NCBI GenBank assembly: GCA_963710495.1
Contig: CAVQAI010000011.1
Span: 558,001 to 622,000, forward strand
Origin: Bog-756 sp963710495
GTDB taxonomy: Bacteria; Actinomycetota; Acidimicrobiia; Acidimicrobiales; RAAP-2
Reading direction: 5' to 3'
DNA length: 64,000 nt
Positions 9,014-17,713 of the stretch are shown here, in pieces (positions within the stretch are counted from its first letter, which is position 1; each line of letters opens with the position of its first letter). Made by a program: the position numbers and the translations under genes. The notes beneath the pieces were generated by a model, which saw only the letters and a list, made by a program, of their open reading frames with translations, was not told the DNA's origin and did no database searches.

Positions 9014-10702
9014 ATGGTGGTCCTCGACGCGCTCGGAGCCGCGGAGCTGCGCCAATTGGTGGAAACGTTCCGAGACGGGCTCCGGTCCCACCAGGAGGTC
9101 ATCAACCGTCTCAATGTCTATCCCGTGCCCGACGGCGACACGGGCACCAACATGGCCTTGACCCTCGAATCGGTGGCGATGGAGCTGGCCGGTCTCGAGG
9201 CGCCGGACCTCGACGTCACCTGCCGGTCCATCGCCCACGGGTCGTTGATGGGCGCCCGCGGCAACTCGGGGGTCATCCTCTCCCAGCTGCTCCGGGGCAT
9301 CGCCGAAGGGCTCAACTGCCCGTCGGCCCGACCGGGACCGATCGAGTGGGCCGAGGCCCTCACCATCGCCGACCGGATGGCGCGTGAAGCCGTCATGCGC
9401 CCGGTGGAAGGGACCATCCTCACCGTGGCCAGGGGTGCTGCCGAGGGGGCGCGGGGGGCGGCCGAGGCCGGCAAGTCGTTGTACGACGTGGCCGAGGCTT
9501 CGCGGACCGGGGCCGCCGAGGCGCTCGAGCGGACGCCGTCGCTCCTCCCCGTTCTCGAGAAGGCCGGCGTGGTCGACGCCGGCGGCACCGGCCTCCTGCT
9601 CCTGTTCGACGCCTTGCTGTCGGTGCTCGACGGCCGGTCCATGCCCACCCCGCCCGACCTCCCCGCCACCAACTTCGGCCCGATCAACCCCGAGGCCCCC
9701 GGCATGGCGTTCGCCGCCGGGGAAGGGGTGGGCGAAGGCCAACTGGCCAGCTTGCGCTACGAGGTGATGTACCTGCTGGAGGCGCCCGACGAGACCATCC
9801 CGTCGTTCAAGGAGGTGTGGGCCGGCATCGGGGACTCGATCGTGGTCGTCGGAGGCGACGGCACCTGGAACTGCCATATCCACACCGACGACATCGGCGC
9901 CGCCCTCGAGGCCTCCCTCGACGCCGGGCGCCCCCATTCCATCCGGGTCACCGATCTCCTGGAGGAGGTCGAGGAGGAGCGCTGGGTGCGTGAAGGTGCC
10001 GGCACTCTCGGGAGCGGGCCCGCCGAGACCCCGCCCGGTCCCGCCCCCACCACCGGCGTGGTGGCGGTGGCCACCGGCGACGGGGTCGGGCGCATCTTCC
10101 GGTCGCTCGGCGTCCAGGGCCTCATCTCGGGGGGCCAGTCGATGAACCCCTCCACCGCCGAGCTCGTCGAAGCGGTCGAAGCCGTTCGCTCCGACGAGGT
10201 GGTCATCCTGCCCAACAACAGCAATATCCGCCCGGTGGCCGAGCGGGTTGACGACCTGAGCCACAAGCGGGTGTGGGTCGTCCCGACCGAGACCATCGTC
10301 GAGGGGTTCGCCGCCCTGCTGGCCTACGATCCTGAGTCCCGCGGGGAGGTCAACGCCCGGACGATGGAGGCGTCGGCCTGCAAGGTGGTCCCCGGCGAGG
10401 TCACCCGGGCGGTGCGCGACTCGGACTCGAAGGTGGGACCGATCGCCGAGGGAGACTGGCTGGGGCTTTCCCGAGCCGGCATCGAGGTGGTTCGACTCAC
10501 GTTGTCGGATGCGGCTTGCTCGCTGCTCGACGTGCTGGTGCTCGACTCCCACGACCTCGTGACCATCATCGAGGGTGAGGGATCGGGTGCGGCCGATACC
10601 CGGCGGATCACCGAGTGGCTCCGTGAGCACCGCCCGGCGGTCGAGACCGAGGTGCACCACGGGGGCCAACCGCTGTACCCCTACCTCTTCTCCATCGAGT
10701 GA
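9014..10702 (+). CDS. fakA: DAK phosphatase-domain protein / fatty acid kinase A-like
   Basis: About 562 residues. The N-terminal DhaL-type kinase domain (roughly residues 5-200) has NVYPVPDGDTGTNM near residue 37, whose three aspartates bind two Mg ions and ATP; HGSLMGARGNSGVILSQLL is the second nucleotide loop. The middle and C-terminal domains (from about residue 230 to the end) match the FakA/YloV architecture. FakA phosphorylates fatty acids held by a FakB (DegV) protein to acyl-phosphates, which feed PlsX/PlsY phospholipid synthesis; plsX lies 5 kb downstream. No fakB is in the window. The arrangement fakA-recG is conserved in Actinobacteria. Confidence 0.85.
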   Translation: MVVLDALGAAELRQLVETFRDGLRSHQEVINRLNVYPVPDGDTGTNMALTLESVAMELAGLEAPDLDVTCRSIAHGSLMGARGNSGVILSQLLRGIAEGLNCPSARPGPIEWAEALTIADRMAREAVMRPVEGTILTVARGAAEGARGAAEAGKSLYDVAEASRTGAAEALERTPSLLPVLEKAGVVDAGGTGLLLLFDALLSVLDGRSMPTPPDLPATNFGPINPEAPGMAFAAGEGVGEGQLASLRYEVMYLLEAPDETIPSFKEVWAGIGDSIVVVGGDGTWNCHIHTDDIGAALEASLDAGRPHSIRVTDLLEEVEEERWVREGAGTLGSGPAETPPGPAPTTGVVAVATGDGVGRIFRSLGVQGLISGGQSMNPSTAELVEAVEAVRSDEVVILPNNSNIRPVAERVDDLSHKRVWVVPTETIVEGFAALLAYDPESRGEVNARTMEASACKVVPGEVTRAVRDSDSKVGPIAEGDWLGLSRAGIEVVRLTLSDAACSLLDVLVLDSHDLVTIIEGEGSGAADTRRITEWLREHRPAVETEVHHGGQPLYPYLFSIE

Positions 10703-10766
10703 CGGTCGGCCATCCGGTGAGGGCACGTGCCTCGGCGGTGGGCGTCACGGCCAGGCTGGCCGCCGG

Positions 10767-13076
10767 GTGAGCGCGCCCGCCCCGACCAACCGGAGGGCGA
10801 CGGCCGCTCCGCCGTCGGACAACGTCCCCGGCCGCAAGCTGGGTCAGCTGGCCGAGCTGCCTGTCTCGGTGCTCCGGGGGGTGGGAACCACGGCGGCCCG
10901 GGACCTCGCCGAGCTGGGAATCGAGTCGGTCCTCGACCTGATCACCCACTACCCGCGCCAGGGCCGTTACATCGACGGCACCCGGCTGGTCGCCATTGCC
11001 GACCTCACCCCGGGATCCAAGGCGTCCGTGCTCGGACGCGTGGCCCGGGTCGGCCGCCCGAGCTCGGGCTACGGGCGCGGGCGCAGGCGGTCGCCGGTCC
11101 GGGTGGAACTGGAGGTGACCGACGACACGGGCCGGATCCAGGTGGTCTTCTTCAATCAGTCGTGGCGGGCGCGCCAGCTGCCGGTCGGCACGGTCGCCCT
11201 CTTCTTCGGTCCGGTGGCCACCTACCGGGGCGAGCTCCAGTTGAACAGCCCGACGGCTGAGGTCCTGCAGTCGGCCGACGACCCCGACCGGGCCGACGAC
11301 CCCGACCGGGCCGACGACCCCGACGGCCGTCTCGGGGATCCGGTCTCAGGCGAGCGCTCCGGCCGGGTCTTCCCGGTCTATCCCCTGACCGAGCGGGCCA
11401 AGCTCACCTCGGCCCGCCTCAGCCGCTATGTGGGTGAGGCGCTCGACCGGGCCGGTCCCTTCGCCGACCCGTTGCCCGAGCGTTTCCGGACGGTCGACGG
11501 GCTCATCGACCGCACGACGGCCTTCAACCAGATCCACCGGCCCGCCACACTGGACGAGACGGAGCCGGCCCGACGCCGGCTGGCCTTCGACGAGCTCTTC
11601 CGGTTGCAGCTGGCCCTCGTCCTGCGCAAGGACCGGTTGCAGGAGGACGCCCGCGGCATCCGCCACCGGATCGCCCGTGACGACGACGGGCCCACCTTGG
11701 TGGACCGGTTCGTGCAGGGATTGGGGTTCGAGCTCACCGCGGCCCAACGGCGAGCCATGGCGGTCATCGCCGACGATCTGGCCGGCCCGCTCCCCATGCA
11801 CCGGCTGCTCCAGGGTGACGTCGGCTCGGGCAAGACCGTCGTGGCGGTGGCCGCCCTGCTGGTGGCGGTGGAGGGTGGACACCAGGGGGCCCTCATGGCC
11901 CCGACGGAAGTGCTCGCCGAACAGCATGCAGCCGGGGTTCGGGCGCTGGTGGGCGGGCTGACCGTCCCCGACCCCAGCACCCTGACGGGCGAGCGACCAC
12001 TTCGCGTGGCCCTGCTCACCTCGAGGACGACCGTCGGCGACCGGGCGGCGATCCTCTCCGGTCTGGCCGAGGGCTCGGTCGACGTGCTCATCGGGACCCA
12101 CGCCCTCCTCACCGACGAGGTCACGTTCGGCTCACTCGGCGTGGCGGTCATCGACGAGCAGCATCGTTTCGGAGTCGAACAGCGCGCCGCGCTGCGGGAG
12201 AAGGGCCGGGGCGACGACGGTCTCGGTCAGGATCCCGATCTCCTGGTCATGACGGCCACGCCCATTCCGCGTACGGCGGCCATGGTGGTCTTCGGGGACC
12301 TGGACATGACCATCATCGACGAGCTTCCCCCCGGGCGCCTGCCGGTCAGCACCACGTGGGTGCGGTCCGGCCGTCAGAGGGACCAGGCGTGGCAGCGGGT
12401 TCGCTCGGAGGTGCGGGTCGGGCACCGGGCCTTCGTGGTCTGCCCGCTGGTGGAGGGTTCCGAGCGCGTCGAGGCGACCTCGGCGGTGGCCGAGGCCGAG
12501 CGCCTGGCCGGGGACGAATTGGCCGGACTGCGGGTCGGCCTCCTCCACGGCCAGCTCCCGGCAGCCGACAAGGAGCGGGCCATGGCCGAATTCCGGGCCG
12601 GCACCGTGGACGTGCTGGTGGCGACGACCGTCATCGAAGTGGGCGTCGACGTCCCCGAGGCCACGGTCATGGTGATCGAGGACGCCGACCGGTTCGGCAT
12701 CGCCCAGCTCCACCAGCTGCGGGGCCGGGTCGGCCGGGGGAGCGACCCGTCGTGGTGCTACCTGCTGTCCGACAGCGACGCGCCTGAGGCCGCCGCCCGG
12801 CTGTCGGCCATGGAATCCAGTGTCGACGGCTTCGAACTGGCCGAGGTCGACCTCGGGCTGCGGGGCGAAGGGACGATCCTCGGCGCCAGGCAGAAGGGTC
12901 GGAGCGATCTCCGGCTGGCCAAACTGGTCTCCGACCGGGAGCTGGTGGTGATGGCCCGCGACACGGCCGAACGGCTCGTCGCCGAAGATCCCGGCCTGGG
13001 GCGCCACGACTTGCTGGTCGACGAGCTCCGTCTGTTCCTCGACGAGATCGAGACCGAGTTCCTGTTCAAGAGCTGA
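10767..13076 (+). CDS. recG: ATP-dependent DNA helicase RecG
   Basis: A 769-residue helicase that reverses stalled replication forks and branch-migrates Holliday junctions. The N-terminal wedge/OB domain (LPVSVLRGVGTTAARDLAEL, DLITHYPRQGRYID) is followed by helicase motif I GDVGSGKTVVA (about residue 350), motif II VIDEQHRFGVEQR (D-E-x-H, about 462), motif III VMTATPIPRT and the C-terminal QLHQLRGRVGRG of the RecG/Mfd group. GTG 10767 is chosen as the first start that keeps the wedge complete. It carries an in-frame 18-bp repeat in the OB region, listed separately. Confidence 0.94.
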   Translation: MSAPAPTNRRATAAPPSDNVPGRKLGQLAELPVSVLRGVGTTAARDLAELGIESVLDLITHYPRQGRYIDGTRLVAIADLTPGSKASVLGRVARVGRPSSGYGRGRRRSPVRVELEVTDDTGRIQVVFFNQSWRARQLPVGTVALFFGPVATYRGELQLNSPTAEVLQSADDPDRADDPDRADDPDGRLGDPVSGERSGRVFPVYPLTERAKLTSARLSRYVGEALDRAGPFADPLPERFRTVDGLIDRTTAFNQIHRPATLDETEPARRRLAFDELFRLQLALVLRKDRLQEDARGIRHRIARDDDGPTLVDRFVQGLGFELTAAQRRAMAVIADDLAGPLPMHRLLQGDVGSGKTVVAVAALLVAVEGGHQGALMAPTEVLAEQHAAGVRALVGGLTVPDPSTLTGERPLRVALLTSRTTVGDRAAILSGLAEGSVDVLIGTHALLTDEVTFGSLGVAVIDEQHRFGVEQRAALREKGRGDDGLGQDPDLLVMTATPIPRTAAMVVFGDLDMTIIDELPPGRLPVSTTWVRSGRQRDQAWQRVRSEVRVGHRAFVVCPLVEGSERVEATSAVAEAERLAGDELAGLRVGLLHGQLPAADKERAMAEFRAGTVDVLVATTVIEVGVDVPEATVMVIEDADRFGIAQLHQLRGRVGRGSDPSWCYLLSDSDAPEAAARLSAMESSVDGFELAEVDLGLRGEGTILGARQKGRSDLRLAKLVSDRELVVMARDTAERLVAEDPGLGRHDLLVDELRLFLDEIETEFLFKS
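11274..11327 (+). repeat. 18-bp tandem repeat inside recG (about 3 copies)
   Basis: The unit GCCGACGACCCCGACCGG is repeated exactly twice and then a third time with its end diverged. It encodes A-D-D-P-D-R repeats, an acidic, probably disordered linker after the OB-fold strand TAEVLQS. The unit is a multiple of three, so copy-number change would alter length but not frame. Confidence 0.85.
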
Positions 13077-13176
13077 TCGCCGGGGCCTGCTCTCCCAGGT
13101 CCGGAGGACGGTCGTGCCGGGCGTCGGCCCGGCCGGTGCCGGAAGTGGTGCATACCGTGCCCGGTAGGCTGGTCGT

Positions 13177-13782
13177 GTGCGTGTGATCGCTGGTGAGCTG
13201 CGCGGCCGGCGACTGACTGCGCCCGGTGATCCGGCGGTTCGGCCCACGTCCGACCGGGTGCGCGAAGCGGTGTTCGACATCCTCTACAGCCTGGGAGGTG
13301 TCGACGGGATGCAGGTGGTGGACCTCTTCGCCGGTTCGGGTGCCATGGGCATCGAGGCGCTGTCGCGGGGAGCGTCCTCGGCCACCTTCGTCGAGCGCGA
13401 CACCGGCGCGCTCGACGCGGTCCGTCGCAACCTCGCCGCGTGCGGTCTTCCCGACGCCGAGGGGATCGGCGACGCCACGCTGATCCGGGCCGACGCAGTC
13501 GCCTGGTTGGCCACCACCGCCTCCCGGTACGACCTGGCCCTGTGCGATCCTCCCTACGGCTATGCCGCGTGGAGCGACCTCCTCGTCCGGTTGCCGGCCG
13601 ATCTCGCCGTCCTCGAATCCGGTGGGCCGATTCCGGCTGTACCAGGGTGGGGGGTCGTAAGGTCCAAGCGCTATGGAGGTACCATCGTGACCGTGGTCCG
13701 GCCGGAACCGGCCACCGCGGCCCGGCCGAAACCGGTACGACAGGCCTCGCCGGAATTGGTTACCGAAAGAGGTGTCTCGTGA
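13177..13782 (+). CDS. rsmD: 16S rRNA (guanine(966)-N(2))-methyltransferase
   Basis: A 201-residue SAM-dependent methyltransferase that modifies G966 of 16S rRNA during 30S assembly. It starts at GTG 13177 (MRVIAGELRGRRL), 6 nt after TAGGCT. Motifs: RPTSDRVREAVFDIL (RsmD family), VVDLFAGSGAMGIEALSRGA (SAM-binding motif I) and LALCDPPYGY (the N-x-P-Y-like catalytic motif IV, here DPPY). Its stop overlaps the coaD start (GTGA), so the two are translationally coupled, as in most Actinobacteria. Confidence 0.93.
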   Translation: MRVIAGELRGRRLTAPGDPAVRPTSDRVREAVFDILYSLGGVDGMQVVDLFAGSGAMGIEALSRGASSATFVERDTGALDAVRRNLAACGLPDAEGIGDATLIRADAVAWLATTASRYDLALCDPPYGYAAWSDLLVRLPADLAVLESGGPIPAVPGWGVVRSKRYGGTIVTVVRPEPATAARPKPVRQASPELVTERGVS

Positions 13783-14258
13783 GGATTGCGCTCATCCCGG
13801 GCTCGTTCGATCCTGTGCACAACGGCCACCTCGAGGTCATCGAGCGCGCCTCCCGGCTTTTCGACGAGGTGGTGGTGGCCACCCTGCGCAACCCCCAGAA
13901 GAGCGAGGCTCTCTTCGACCTGGACGAACGCCAGGAGATGCTGGAGGAGTCCCTCGCCCACCTGGACAACGTCCGCATCGTCTCCGTGTCCACCCTGGTC
14001 GTCAACGTGGCCAAGGACGTGAATGCCAGCGTCATCGTCAAGGGCTTGCGGGCCGTGTCCGACTTCGAGAACGAGCTCCAGATGGCCCAGATGAACAAGG
14101 AGCTGTCAGGGGTGGAGACCCTCTTCATCCCGACGAGCTCCGCCCATTCGTTCATCGCCTCGCGCCTGCTCCGCGAGGTGGCCCGTTTCGGGGGCGACGT
14201 GACCGCGTTCGTGCCCAAAGTGGTGGCCGTGCGCTTGCAGGAGAAGTTTCGGCCATGA
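13779..14258 (+). CDS. coaD: pantetheine-phosphate adenylyltransferase
   Basis: A 159-residue nucleotidyltransferase, transferring AMP to 4'-phosphopantetheine to make dephospho-CoA, the penultimate step of CoA synthesis. The start is GTG 13779, overlapping the rsmD stop by four bases behind a GAAAGAGG ribosome-binding site. Motifs: PGSFDPVHNGH (the T/H-x-G-H adenylyltransferase motif) near the N terminus, KGLRAVSDFENELQMAQMN in the middle and SSAHSFIASRLLREVA replacing the usual I-S-S-T/S loop. Confidence 0.95.
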   Translation: MRIALIPGSFDPVHNGHLEVIERASRLFDEVVVATLRNPQKSEALFDLDERQEMLEESLAHLDNVRIVSVSTLVVNVAKDVNASVIVKGLRAVSDFENELQMAQMNKELSGVETLFIPTSSAHSFIASRLLREVARFGGDVTAFVPKVVAVRLQEKFRP

Positions 14259-14863
14259 GCGAGCTGTTCGACGATCTCGAGCAGCAGCGCGCCGCCGGTG
14301 AGCAGCACGACGGTGAGGCGCTGATCCGGGCCGCCCTCGATATGGTCCAGACGGCCAAGGCCATGCCGCTGTCGGCCTCCGTGCTCGTCTCGAGGGAGGA
14401 GCTGGCCGAGCTGCTCCAGGGGGCGTTGGACCACATGCCGGACGAGATCCGTGAGGCGCGCTGGCTTCTCAAGGAGCGCGACGAGTTCCTGGCCGAACGG
14501 GAACGGGAGGCCGAGGCTCTCCTCGAGGAGGTCCGGGTCCAGGCCGAGCGCATGGTCCAACGCACCGAGGTGGTCCGCCAGGCCAATCACGTCGCCCAAC
14601 GGATCCTCGACGACGCCAACGAGGAGGCACGCCGGCTCCGCCACGAAGCCGAGGACTACGCCGACCAGAAGCTGGCCAGCTTCGAGATCGTGCTCGACCG
14701 GACCATGAGGACGGTGCAGGCCGGACGGGAGAAGCTTCAGGTCACCCCGGTCCCGAAGGTCGAGATCGGAGAGGGCGGCAGCACCAGCCTGGCGCCGAGC
14801 GTTCCCGGAGGAGGGCAGAACGGCGATGAGCCGGAAGGCTTCTTCGACCAGGATCTCGCCTGA
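14255..14863 (+). CDS. SepIVA-like DivIVA/coiled-coil cell-division protein
   Basis: A 202-residue, strongly helical, charge-rich protein overlapping the coaD stop (ATGA). The segment from about residue 65 to 145 (LLKERDEFLAEREREAEALL, VQAERMVQRTEVVRQANHVA, DDANEEARRLRHEAEDYADQ) is continuous coiled coil, like DivIVA and ATP-synthase b subunits. Its position before yceD and rpmF matches Rv2927c (SepIVA) of mycobacteria, a septation factor that recruits cell-wall synthesis. The C-terminal 40 residues are Gly/Pro/Ser-rich and probably disordered. Function is inferred from synteny and coil structure, not from a diagnostic motif. Confidence 0.65.
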   Translation: MSELFDDLEQQRAAGEQHDGEALIRAALDMVQTAKAMPLSASVLVSREELAELLQGALDHMPDEIREARWLLKERDEFLAEREREAEALLEEVRVQAERMVQRTEVVRQANHVAQRILDDANEEARRLRHEAEDYADQKLASFEIVLDRTMRTVQAGREKLQVTPVPKVEIGEGGSTSLAPSVPGGGQNGDEPEGFFDQDLA

Positions 14864-15452
14864 TCCGCCGGGGCTACCGGACCCGGCCGGGCCAGCCGTC
14901 GATGCGCCCGCCGGCGAGCCGGCCCGGTCCAAGCCCTTCGTCGTGCCGGTGGCCGTGCTTCGCCGGACCGTCGGTGCTTCACGCCACGAGGTGCGCCGGG
15001 GAGTGATCGAAGGGCTCGGGGCGGTCAGCGTCGCCGTGCCCGAGGGCGAACCGGTCGTGGTCGATCTCAGCCTGTCGTCCTACCCCGGCGGGATCGCGGC
15101 TCGGGGAACGGTCAGCGCGTCCTGGGTCGGCGAGTGCCGACGGTGTGGGGGCACCGTGTCCTCGGTCGTGACCGGTGCCGTGCGCGAGCGCTTCACCCCC
15201 GAAGGCGGCACCGACCGGGACGAGGATGCCTATCCGCTGGCCGGGGACGAGCTCGACCTCGAGCCCCTGGCCCGGGACACCGTGCTGCTCGAACTGCCGC
15301 TCGCCCCCCTGTGCTCCCCCGACTGCCGCGGTCTGTGCCCGCAGTGCGGCACCAACTGGAACCTCACCAGCTGCGACTGCACGAAAGCCGGTGACCCACG
15401 TTGGTCGGCCCTCGACGCCCTGCGCGAATCCGGGGAGGGCGGTTTGGCCTAG
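14826..15452 (+). CDS. yceD: YceD/DUF177 family zinc-ribbon protein
   Basis: A 208-residue DUF177 protein whose start lies 38 bases inside the preceding gene. The core begins KPFVVPVAVLRRTVG and includes SASWVGECRRCGGTV, EDAYPLAGDELDLEPL and LPLAPLCSPDCRGLCPQCG. The cysteines (C-x-x-C in the first half; C-x-x-x-C-x-x-x-C-x-x-C and C-x-C near the end) suggest one or two zinc sites. The family is almost always followed by rpmF and is implicated in 23S rRNA accumulation and large-subunit biogenesis. The first 40 residues are Pro/Ala-rich and may not be part of the fold. Confidence 0.88.
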   Translation: MSRKASSTRISPDPPGLPDPAGPAVDAPAGEPARSKPFVVPVAVLRRTVGASRHEVRRGVIEGLGAVSVAVPEGEPVVVDLSLSSYPGGIAARGTVSASWVGECRRCGGTVSSVVTGAVRERFTPEGGTDRDEDAYPLAGDELDLEPLARDTVLLELPLAPLCSPDCRGLCPQCGTNWNLTSCDCTKAGDPRWSALDALRESGEGGLA

Positions 15453-15455
15453 GAT
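15450..15455 (+). promoter_or_regulatory. -10 hexamer TAGGAT for leaderless rpmF
   Basis: TAGGAT begins on the stop codon TAG of yceD and lies 9 nt before the rpmF ATG. No ribosome-binding site is seen, so rpmF may have its own leaderless transcript as well as read-through from yceD. Confidence 0.4.
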
Positions 15456-15464
15456 GCCGGGCCT

Positions 15465-15644
15465 ATGGCTGTCCCCAAGAAGAAGACCTCCAAGGCCAAG
15501 AGCCGCAGCCGCCGTGCCTCCAACTGGGTCCTGAAGACGCCGGCCCGCTCGGTCTGCCCGCAGTGCAACAGCGCCAAGCTGCCCCACGTCGTCTGCCCGA
15601 ACTGCGGCTGGTACAAGGGCCGCCAAGCGCTCGACGTCGACTAG
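15465..15644 (+). CDS. rpmF: 50S ribosomal protein L32
   Basis: A 59-residue L32 beginning MAVPKKKTSKAKSRSRRASN. A four-cysteine zinc ribbon follows: CPQC near residue 31 and CPNCG near residue 44, then WYKGRQALDVD. Length and motif order are typical for the zinc-containing form of this large-subunit protein. It sits between yceD and plsX, the arrangement conserved in most bacteria, linking ribosome and lipid synthesis genes. Confidence 0.96.
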   Translation: MAVPKKKTSKAKSRSRRASNWVLKTPARSVCPQCNSAKLPHVVCPNCGWYKGRQALDVD

Positions 15645-15651
15645 CCGACTG

Positions 15652-16728
15652 ATGACCCGGCGCACCTCACGTCCGACCGGTGAGGCGTTCACCGCGCTGC
15701 CGGTCGCCGTGGACGCAATGGGTGGGGACCGCGCCCCCGGCGAGATCGTGGCCGGAGCCCGGCAGGCGTCAGAAGACGCCGGCATCGCGGTGACCCTGGT
15801 CGGCCGGCCGGGGGACATGGGCGACATCGGCACTCTCCCCTGCATCGCGGCGAGCGAGGTCATCGGGATGGACGACGACCCGGGGCAGGGTGTCCGGCGC
15901 AAGAAGGACTCCTCGCTGGTGCGTGCGGCCGAGGCCGTCCGCGACGGGCGGGCCATGGCCATGGTCTCGGCGGGCAACACCGGGGCCACCATGGCATCGG
16001 CCCTCCTGCGGATGGGCAGGCTCCCCGGGGTCATCCGACCGGCCATCGCCACGCCGGTGCCCAATCTCGAACGGGACTGGCCCACGGTCCTCCTCGACGC
16101 CGGGGCCAATGCCGAGTGCACACCGGCCATGCTCCAGCAGTTCGCCCAGATGGGCGCAGCGTTCGCCCGAAAGCGCTACGGCGTCGAGCGCCCGCGGGTC
16201 GGCCTGCTCTCGATCGGAGAGGAGAAGTCGAAGGGGTCGCAGCTGGTCAAGGAGACCAACGCCCTCCTGATGGACCATGCCGCCGGCACCGAATTCGACT
16301 TCGTCGGCAATGTGGAGGGTCGCGATTTCTTCGGCAAGTCGACCGATGTGGTGGTCACCGACGGCTTCACCGGCAACGTGGCCCTCAAGACGATGGAGGG
16401 TACGCTCCGGTTCCTCATCGGGGCGCTCGGCGAGATCCTCGGACGACCCGAGTTGCACGACGCCGCCGAGGCCTTCACCCCCCACCTGCTCCCGTTGGCG
16501 GCCAAGCTCGACCCGGACAACATCGGCGGGGCCATGCTCCTCGGGGTCGACGGGGTGTGCGTCATCAGCCACGGGTCGTCGTCGGCGGTGGCCATCGTCA
16601 ACGCCATCACCGTCGCCCACGACCTGGCCGCGGCCGGCCTGGTCGACGCGCTGGCCGACTCGATCACCGGGGATCCCTCCGGTCAGCTCCAGAAGTCGGA
16701 GAGCAGCCCGACGTCGGCCGACGCCTGA
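15652..16728 (+). CDS. plsX: phosphate acyltransferase PlsX
   Basis: A 358-residue enzyme that swaps acyl-ACP for acyl-phosphate, the acyl donor for PlsY in phospholipid synthesis. Motifs: LPVAVDAMGGDRAPGEIVAG at the N terminus, VSAGNTGATMASALLRMGRL, TVLLDAGANAECTPAMLQQF, SIGEEKSKGSQLVKE and VVVTDGFTGNVALKTMEG. It follows rpmF by seven bases. Its 3' end overlaps the convergent patatin gene by 46 bases. FakA upstream would supply the same product from exogenous fatty acids. Confidence 0.95.
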   Translation: MTRRTSRPTGEAFTALPVAVDAMGGDRAPGEIVAGARQASEDAGIAVTLVGRPGDMGDIGTLPCIAASEVIGMDDDPGQGVRRKKDSSLVRAAEAVRDGRAMAMVSAGNTGATMASALLRMGRLPGVIRPAIATPVPNLERDWPTVLLDAGANAECTPAMLQQFAQMGAAFARKRYGVERPRVGLLSIGEEKSKGSQLVKETNALLMDHAAGTEFDFVGNVEGRDFFGKSTDVVVTDGFTGNVALKTMEGTLRFLIGALGEILGRPELHDAAEAFTPHLLPLAAKLDPDNIGGAMLLGVDGVCVISHGSSSAVAIVNAITVAHDLAAAGLVDALADSITGDPSGQLQKSESSPTSADA

Positions 16729-17630
16729 CGGGCCCCCAAGGCCAGGGCGCCGGGCACGGCGCCCGGTGACATCAGCTCGAACATGTCGACCTCGGCCGGC
16801 GTGCGGAGGAGGACGTCGGTCCCGCTCGCCTCGAGGTCGGCGACCTCCCGGGCACCCCCGCTCGGCGTCATGGTCATCATTCCCTCGTTCATGTCGCTCC
16901 CGTCGGTCAGGGCGAGGACGAGCACCCGGCGGGCTCCGGCCAGCAGGTCGAGGTGCGTGCCCGTACCGCTGACCCCGCCGTCCATGCAGCGCCGGTCCTC
17001 GATGGGCTGGGGCGGAAAGACGCCGGGGACTGCGCTGCTCGCCGCCACGGCGCGGGGGACGGCCACCCGGCTGTCCCGGCTCACGACGCACCGCTCGCCG
17101 GTATAGGCATCGACGCACGTGATGCGGAGGGTCTCGGAGGTCCAGCGTGTCACGCCCAACACGAGGGCGATGTTGCGGCGCACGGTGGCGGCCGAGGGAG
17201 TGGCCGCTGCCATGGCGGCAAAGCCGATCTCCTGCACCGTGTCGGGCTCACCGTCACTGGCCTTGAGGAACAAGCCGAGGGCCCGCTCCTGGCTGGGCCG
17301 GAGCCTGGAGACCGGGGCCATGGCCGACACGAGGATCGGCGCCTTGCCCAGGAGCGAGACTTGGGCGTGCAGACGGTTGAGACGGCCGACCGTCAGGGCC
17401 GAGGCGACCAACGAGCCGGCCGAGGTGCCCACCACCCGGTCGGCCGAGGAGAGGTCGATGCCCCGGCCGGCCAAGGTCTGCAGGTAGCCAAGCTGCCAGG
17501 CCACGAAGAACAGGCCGCCTCCGCCGAGGCTGAGTCCGCGCCCGACGCCGTCGCCGTAGCGGGCCCCGAACGTCCGGGGCACGGCCAGATCCGGCAACGC
17601 CGCCTGGCGGCCGCGGCTGAGGGTGGGCAC
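16683..17630 (-). CDS. patatin-like phospholipase family protein
   Basis: A 315-residue cytoplasmic lipid acyl hydrolase of the patatin fold. The Ser-Asp dyad and oxyanion loop are all visible: GLSLGGGGLFFVAW (glycine-rich oxyanion hole, about residue 32), VVGTSAGSLVAS (G-x-S-x-G nucleophile, about residue 68) and RCMDGGVSGTGT (D-G-G catalytic aspartate, about residue 218). No signal peptide is evident. It is convergent with plsX and followed downstream in its own direction by nothing co-directional. Substrate is unknown; membrane phospholipid or a storage lipid would fit. Confidence 0.85.
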   Translation of the reverse strand: MPTLSRGRQAALPDLAVPRTFGARYGDGVGRGLSLGGGGLFFVAWQLGYLQTLAGRGIDLSSADRVVGTSAGSLVASALTVGRLNRLHAQVSLLGKAPILVSAMAPVSRLRPSQERALGLFLKASDGEPDTVQEIGFAAMAAATPSAATVRRNIALVLGVTRWTSETLRITCVDAYTGERCVVSRDSRVAVPRAVAASSAVPGVFPPQPIEDRRCMDGGVSGTGTHLDLLAGARRVLVLALTDGSDMNEGMMTMTPSGGAREVADLEASGTDVLLRTPAEVDMFELMSPGAVPGALALGARQASADVGLLSDFWS

Positions 17631-17713
17631 GTGGCGACTTTACCGGCGCCGGCACCGGGCCCCGACGGGCCGGATGCCGGCTTCACCCGTACCGGCTGAG
17701 CACGGCCATCGGC

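Noticed and set aside
11274..11327. Tandem repeat considered as a CRISPR-like array
   Set aside because: Units are contiguous without spacers and in frame inside recG.
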